From the NCBI RefSeq assembly GCF_015291725.1, contig NZ_CP030038.1, forward strand, positions 7,367,001 to 7,431,000: a stretch of 64,000 nt of DNA. Reading direction: 5' to 3'. The position numbers and the translations under genes were made by a program. Under the pieces are notes generated by a model, which had not been told where the DNA came from, made no database searches, and saw nothing but the letters and a program-made list of their open reading frames with translations. The first letter of the stretch is position 1, and each line of letters starts with the position of its first letter. This DNA is from Bradyrhizobium sp. CCBAU 51765. Its GTDB lineage: Bacteria > Pseudomonadota > Alphaproteobacteria > Rhizobiales > Xanthobacteraceae. This document shows, piece after piece, positions 60,550 to 64,000 of this stretch.

Positions 60550-61503
60550 ATGGCATTTTGTCGCACCGTCGCCAATCTCCTGCTCTCCGGCACGATCGCG
60601 CTCGCGTCTGCCGCGCACGCGGCCGGCATCACCGTGCATGACGCGCGCAACCGCGATGTGGCCGTCACCGACTTCGCGCGCACCGTCTCGATCGGCGGCG
60701 CCATCACCGAGATCCTCTATGCGCTCGGGCTGGAGAGCCGCCTGGTCGGCGTCGACACCACGAGCCTCTATCCGCCGGCTGCGCTGCACGACAAACCCAA
60801 TGTCGGCTACATGCGCCAGATCTCGGCTGAAGGCGTGCTGGGCCTCAACCCCACCCTGATCCTGGCGATCCAGGGCTCGGGCCCGCGCGAGACCATGGAC
60901 ATCCTGGAGACGGCGAAGGTGCCGCTGGTGCTGGTGCCTGAGACCTTCACCGAGCAAGGCCTGATCGAGAAGATAAGACTGGTCGGCCACGCCATGGGTG
61001 TCGATGCGCGTGCCGAATGTCTGAGCGCCGCCATCGGCGCCGACCTTGCGCAGCTCCGCGCACTGCGCGCCAAGGTGACGAAGCCGGTGCGCGTGATGTT
61101 CGTGATGTCGCTCCAGAATGGGCGGGCGATGGTGGCCGGCCGCAAGACCGCGGCCGACGAGATCATCCAGCTCGCGGGCGCGACCAATGCGGTGGACGAT
61201 TACGACGGCTACAAGATCATCAGCGACGAGGCGATCGTGGCGGCCAGGCCCGAGTTCGTGCTGTCGATCGAGCGCGGCAAGGAGTCGCTCCAGGCCGACG
61301 CGGTCTATGCCCATCCCGGTTTTGCGCTGACGCCGGTCGCGGCCAACAAGAGCTTCATCACCATGGACGGGCTCTATCTGCTCGGCTTCGGGCCGCGAAC
61401 GGCGGCGGCCGCGCGTGATCTGTCCGTCAAGCTCTATCCGGCGTTGGCCGACCAGGGCGGCGCGTTCGCGTCGGCGCTGTCGGCGGCGAACTGCCGGCAA
61501 TGA
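60550..61503 (+). CDS. hmuT: Heme ABC transporter periplasmic binding protein HmuT
   Basis: A 317-residue class III binding protein with a signal peptide (ANLLLSGTIALASAAHA). The fold is seen in RTVSIGGAITEILYALGLES, GVDTTSLYPPAALHDKPNVG, YMRQISAEGVLGLNPTLILA and SFITMDGLYLLGFGPRTA. It shuttles heme from HmuR to HmuUV. Its stop overlaps the hmuU start. Confidence 0.94.
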   Translation: MAFCRTVANLLLSGTIALASAAHAAGITVHDARNRDVAVTDFARTVSIGGAITEILYALGLESRLVGVDTTSLYPPAALHDKPNVGYMRQISAEGVLGLNPTLILAIQGSGPRETMDILETAKVPLVLVPETFTEQGLIEKIRLVGHAMGVDARAECLSAAIGADLAQLRALRAKVTKPVRVMFVMSLQNGRAMVAGRKTAADEIIQLAGATNAVDDYDGYKIISDEAIVAARPEFVLSIERGKESLQADAVYAHPGFALTPVAANKSFITMDGLYLLGFGPRTAAAARDLSVKLYPALADQGGAFASALSAANCRQ

Positions 61504-62585
61504 GCGTGGCGGTCGGCATCGACGCACGGAGCCCGCGACGAAGCGCCAGCCGGCGGTCCGCATCCTTCGCGATTCCTGTCCTGATCGCGGTGCTCGCGGT
61601 GACGGCGATCGTCGCGCTGACCGTCGGCGCCGCCGGCATCCCCCTCTCCCGCCTGCCTGCGGCGCTGGGCCTTGCCGGCGAAAGCACTGCGATGGCGGCC
61701 CGCGACCAGCTCGTGCTGTGGTCGATCCGCATTCCACGGATCGCGGCAGCCGCGATGGTCGGCGGCCTGCTTGCCGCGGCCGGCGCGATCATGCAGGGGC
61801 TGTTTCGCAATCCACTCGCCGATCCCGCCCTGGTCGGCGTCTCCAGTGGCGGCGCGCTCGCAGCCGCAAGCGCGATCGTCTTCACCGATTCACGCTTCGG
61901 CGAGGCGCTGCGCTTTCTCCAGACCGAGCTGTTGCCGCTCGCGGCCTTCGCGGGATCGCTGGCGACCACCGCGATTCTCTACGGCATCTCGAGCCGCTCG
62001 GGGCGGACCTCGATAGCGATCTTCCTGCTCGCCGGCGTCGCCATCACCGCCATCGCCAATGCCGGCATCGGGCTGCTCGTGTTCATCGCCGACGACCGCC
62101 AGCTCCGCGACATCACGTTCTGGATGCTCGGCTCGATGAGCGGCGCGACCTGGACCAAGAGCGCCCTGCTCGCGCCGGTCCTCGTCATCGGGCTGGCCGC
62201 CTGCGCCTTGATCGCGCGCGGCCTCGATCTGCTGGTGCTCGGCGAGGCCGACGCTTTCCACGGCGGGGTCGACGTCGAACGCCTGAAGCGGATCTCGATC
62301 GTCATGGTCTCCGCCATGACCGGCGTCGCGGTGTCGATCAGCGGCGTCATCGGCTTCGTCGGCATCGTCGTGCCGCATCTGCTCCGCCTCGTGATCGGCC
62401 CGGCGCATCGCCTGCTGCTGCCGGCCTCGGTGCTATCAGGCGCGATCCTGATGGTCGGCGCCGACACGCTGGCACGCACCATCGTGGCGCCGGCCGAGAT
62501 GCCGATCGGCATCCTGACCGCTGCCGTCGGCGCCCCCGTCTTCCTCTTCATCCTGCTGCGGCAGCGCGGGCTCGGCTCGCTATGA
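61500..62585 (+). CDS. hmuU: Heme ABC transporter permease HmuU
   Basis: A 361-residue FecCD-family permease with ten helices. WSIRIPRIAAAAMVGGLLAA, GAIMQGLFRNPLADPALVGV and SSGGALAAASAIVF are the classic family blocks, along with ISGVIGFVGIVVPHLLRLVI near the C-terminus. The start overlaps hmuT and the end overlaps hmuV. Confidence 0.95.
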   Translation: MSVAVGIDARSPRRSASRRSASFAIPVLIAVLAVTAIVALTVGAAGIPLSRLPAALGLAGESTAMAARDQLVLWSIRIPRIAAAAMVGGLLAAAGAIMQGLFRNPLADPALVGVSSGGALAAASAIVFTDSRFGEALRFLQTELLPLAAFAGSLATTAILYGISSRSGRTSIAIFLLAGVAITAIANAGIGLLVFIADDRQLRDITFWMLGSMSGATWTKSALLAPVLVIGLAACALIARGLDLLVLGEADAFHGGVDVERLKRISIVMVSAMTGVAVSISGVIGFVGIVVPHLLRLVIGPAHRLLLPASVLSGAILMVGADTLARTIVAPAEMPIGILTAAVGAPVFLFILLRQRGLGSL

Positions 62586-63382
62586 ACGCGGTGATCGAGG
62601 CACGGCACTTGAGCAAGCGCGCAGGCCGCGCGACGCTGCTCGATGGCGTCGGCCTGACGGTTGCGGCGGGCGAGATGGTCGCCGTCATCGGCCCGAACGG
62701 CGCCGGCAAGTCGACGCTGCTGCGGCTGCTCTCCGGCGATCTTCGCCCCAGCGCAGGCGAGGTGCGCCTGAACCAGCGCGACATCCGCAGCTTCACGCCG
62801 CGCGAGCTTGCCGCGCGCCGCGCGATGCTGTCCCAGCACATCAATGTCACCTTCCCGTTCACGGTCGAGGAGATCGTGCTGATGGGCGCGGGCGAGCGCA
62901 GCCTGCGCGAGGCTGGACCGCTCGTCGATGCGGCGCTGGACGAGGTCGGCCTCGCGCATTTCCACGAACGGCAATTGCCGACGCTGTCAGGCGGCGAGCA
63001 GCAGCGCGCCCATTTCGCTCGCGTGCTGGTGCAGCTCGCCTGCGGCGAGGCCGAGCACGGCCCCGGGCTTCTGCTGCTGGACGAGCCGACCTCGAGCCTC
63101 GATCTGCGCCACCAGATCGACCTCGTCGAAGCGGCGCGCCGCCGCGCCGGCAATGGCACGGCAGTCATCGCGATCCTGCACGATCTCAATCTCGCGATCC
63201 GCTTCGCCGACCGGCTGATCGTGCTGAATGGCGGCAGGCTCGCCGCCGACGGACCGCGCGCGGAGATCGTCACACGCGAGATCATCCGGGATATTTTCGA
63301 GATCGACGCGGTGGTGCATCAGGCTGACGGCGTGCCGTATGTGCTGCCGCAGTCGATGCGGGCTGCACAGACTGGAATTTAG
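62582..63382 (+). CDS. hmuV: Heme ABC transporter ATP-binding protein HmuV
   Basis: A 266-residue ATPase energising heme import. Walker A GPNGAGKST lies at residues 37-45, then Q-loop MLSQHINVTFPF, signature LSGGEQQRAHFARVL, Walker B LLLLDEPTSSLD and H-loop AILHDLNLA. It is the last gene of hmuPTUV; a palindromic repeat follows. Confidence 0.95.
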   Translation: MNAVIEARHLSKRAGRATLLDGVGLTVAAGEMVAVIGPNGAGKSTLLRLLSGDLRPSAGEVRLNQRDIRSFTPRELAARRAMLSQHINVTFPFTVEEIVLMGAGERSLREAGPLVDAALDEVGLAHFHERQLPTLSGGEQQRAHFARVLVQLACGEAEHGPGLLLLDEPTSSLDLRHQIDLVEAARRRAGNGTAVIAILHDLNLAIRFADRLIVLNGGRLAADGPRAEIVTREIIRDIFEIDAVVHQADGVPYVLPQSMRAAQTGI

Positions 63383-63407
63383 CCGATCCTGTTTCTGCAA
63401 AGACGGT

Positions 63408-63535
63408 GCGCTCCCTCCCCCGCTTGCGGGGGAAGGGTGGGGAGAGGGTGTCTCCACAACGGGACAATCCCCTAGAGGAGAGAGCCCTCACCCCAGCCCT
63501 CTCCCGCAAGCGGGAGAGGGAGCGCAACTCGTTCG
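63408..63535. repeat. Intergenic palindromic repeat, TGCGCTCCCTCCCC type
   Basis: TGCGCTCCCTCCCCCGCTTG at the left is inverse to the right arm CTCCCGCAAGCGGGAGAGGG AGCGCA, with an inner GGGGAGAGGGTG / ACCCCAGCCCTCTCC pair. It separates the convergent hmuV and DUF4139 genes. Confidence 0.85.
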
Positions 63536-63546
63536 TGGCTAGCAAT

Positions 63547-64000
63547 CTACCCCGCCGGCACGATCACCATGCTCTTGTCCTTGGGCCAGCGGATGCGCCA
63601 GGCGAAGTTGATGTCCTTGGACTCGCCGGGCCTGGCGTCGAACGACCATTCCAGCACGCCGCGCCTGTCGCGGATGTTGCTCGCGGTCGGCTGGGTGCTC
63701 GAGGGCAGCATCTCGACGACGATGTCCTCGTTCTCGCTGACCGGAAGCTGATCTTCGATCGCGACCTTGATCGGGAAATCATGGCCGTTGCGGATCGTGG
63801 TCTTGAACGCGCGCTCATCGGTCTTCGACGTCGTCACGAGCAAGCCGGCCGAGCCCTCGTTGCGCTTGAGCACCGCGCGCTCGATTCTCACCTTGTCGTC
63901 GGCGCCGAAGCCGAGCCGCACGATGTCGTCCTTGGCGGATGCGGTGATCTTGCCGCGGCCGACGAAGACGCCGTCACGGTAGATCGCGACCTTGCCGGGC
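63547..64000 (-). CDS. C-terminal part of a DUF4139 (MuiA-like) protein, cut by the window end
   Basis: At least 150 residues of a longer protein whose N-terminus lies beyond the window. The visible part, VAIYRDGVFVGRGKITASAK, RIERAVLKRNEGSAGLL, RAFKTTIRNGHDFPIKVAIE and the end LEWSFDARPGESKDINFAWR, is typical of DUF4139, found in mucoidy-inhibitor MuiA-like proteins of about 500 residues. It has no assigned biochemical role. Confidence 0.75.
   Translation of the reverse strand, partial: PGKVAIYRDGVFVGRGKITASAKDDIVRLGFGADDKVRIERAVLKRNEGSAGLLVTTSKTDERAFKTTIRNGHDFPIKVAIEDQLPVSENEDIVVEMLPSSTQPTASNIRDRRGVLEWSFDARPGESKDINFAWRIRWPKDKSMVIVPAG

Overview
The window is chromosomal DNA of an alphaproteobacterium, almost certainly Bradyrhizobium or a very close relative. 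Three things point there: GC-rich codon use, the napEDABC operon behind a perfect FixK/FNR box, and a heme-uptake locus (hmuTUV, hmuP, hmuR, hmuQ, hutX, exbB-exbD-tonB) in the arrangement described for B. japonicum. Many intergenic palindromic repeats of the kinds scattered through Bradyrhizobium chromosomes agree with this. No rRNA, tRNA or CRISPR array was found.

Layout. 0.2-5.9 kb: sciP, then a flagellar operon fliF-fliG-fliH-fliN-flbD (MS ring, rotor switch, export-ATPase regulator, sigma-54 activator). 6-7.5 kb: an M20 carboxypeptidase and a 51-aa membrane protein. 7.6-12.2 kb, minus strand: a sulfonate-sulfur operon ssuA - 28-aa peptide - ssuD - ssuC - ssuB - flavin reductase. 12.7-13.9 kb: a cytochrome P450. 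14-23.4 kb: an accessory stretch of envelope and secreted proteins, with tandem small membrane proteins, an L,D-transpeptidase, a secreted protein with RTX-like repeats, a large cysteine-peptidase-like/PATR protein, an exported amidohydrolase, a broken hdeD and an RlpA-like protein. 23.7-25 kb: an LLM-flavin monooxygenase pseudogene. 25.1-29.4 kb: napEDABC. 29.6-40 kb: a RecD-like helicase, an exported hydrolase, msrA-msrB, several small conserved proteins and purA. 40-43.9 kb: two paralogous DMT exporters around a DUF1330 gene, then an IS110-family element. 43.9-54.2 kb: solute-binding proteins, a chemoreceptor, a 2-hydroxyacid dehydrogenase with a carbohydrate ABC importer that lacks an ATPase, a metallo-beta-lactamase-fold hydrolase and a phytase-like esterase. 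54.6-63.4 kb: heme uptake. The end of the window cuts a DUF4139/MuiA-type gene.

How the genes work together. The hmu genes form two divergent units: hmuP-hmuT-hmuU-hmuV (coactivator, periplasmic binding protein, permease, ATPase) and hmuR-hmuQ-hutX-exbB-exbD-tonB (outer-membrane receptor, heme-degrading monooxygenase, cytosolic heme carrier, energy transduction). The ssu operon couples sulfonate import to FMNH2-dependent desulfonation. The nap operon reduces nitrate in the periplasm at low oxygen.

Most notable observation. The IS110 element (about 42664-43773) sits exactly at the centre of a host palindromic repeat. The 162-nt non-coding region upstream of its transposase reads as a bridge RNA. 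One predicted loop carries guides matching both sides of the actual insertion site. A second region carries guides matching the two ends of the element itself. All four guides include or abut the same CC core dinucleotide.
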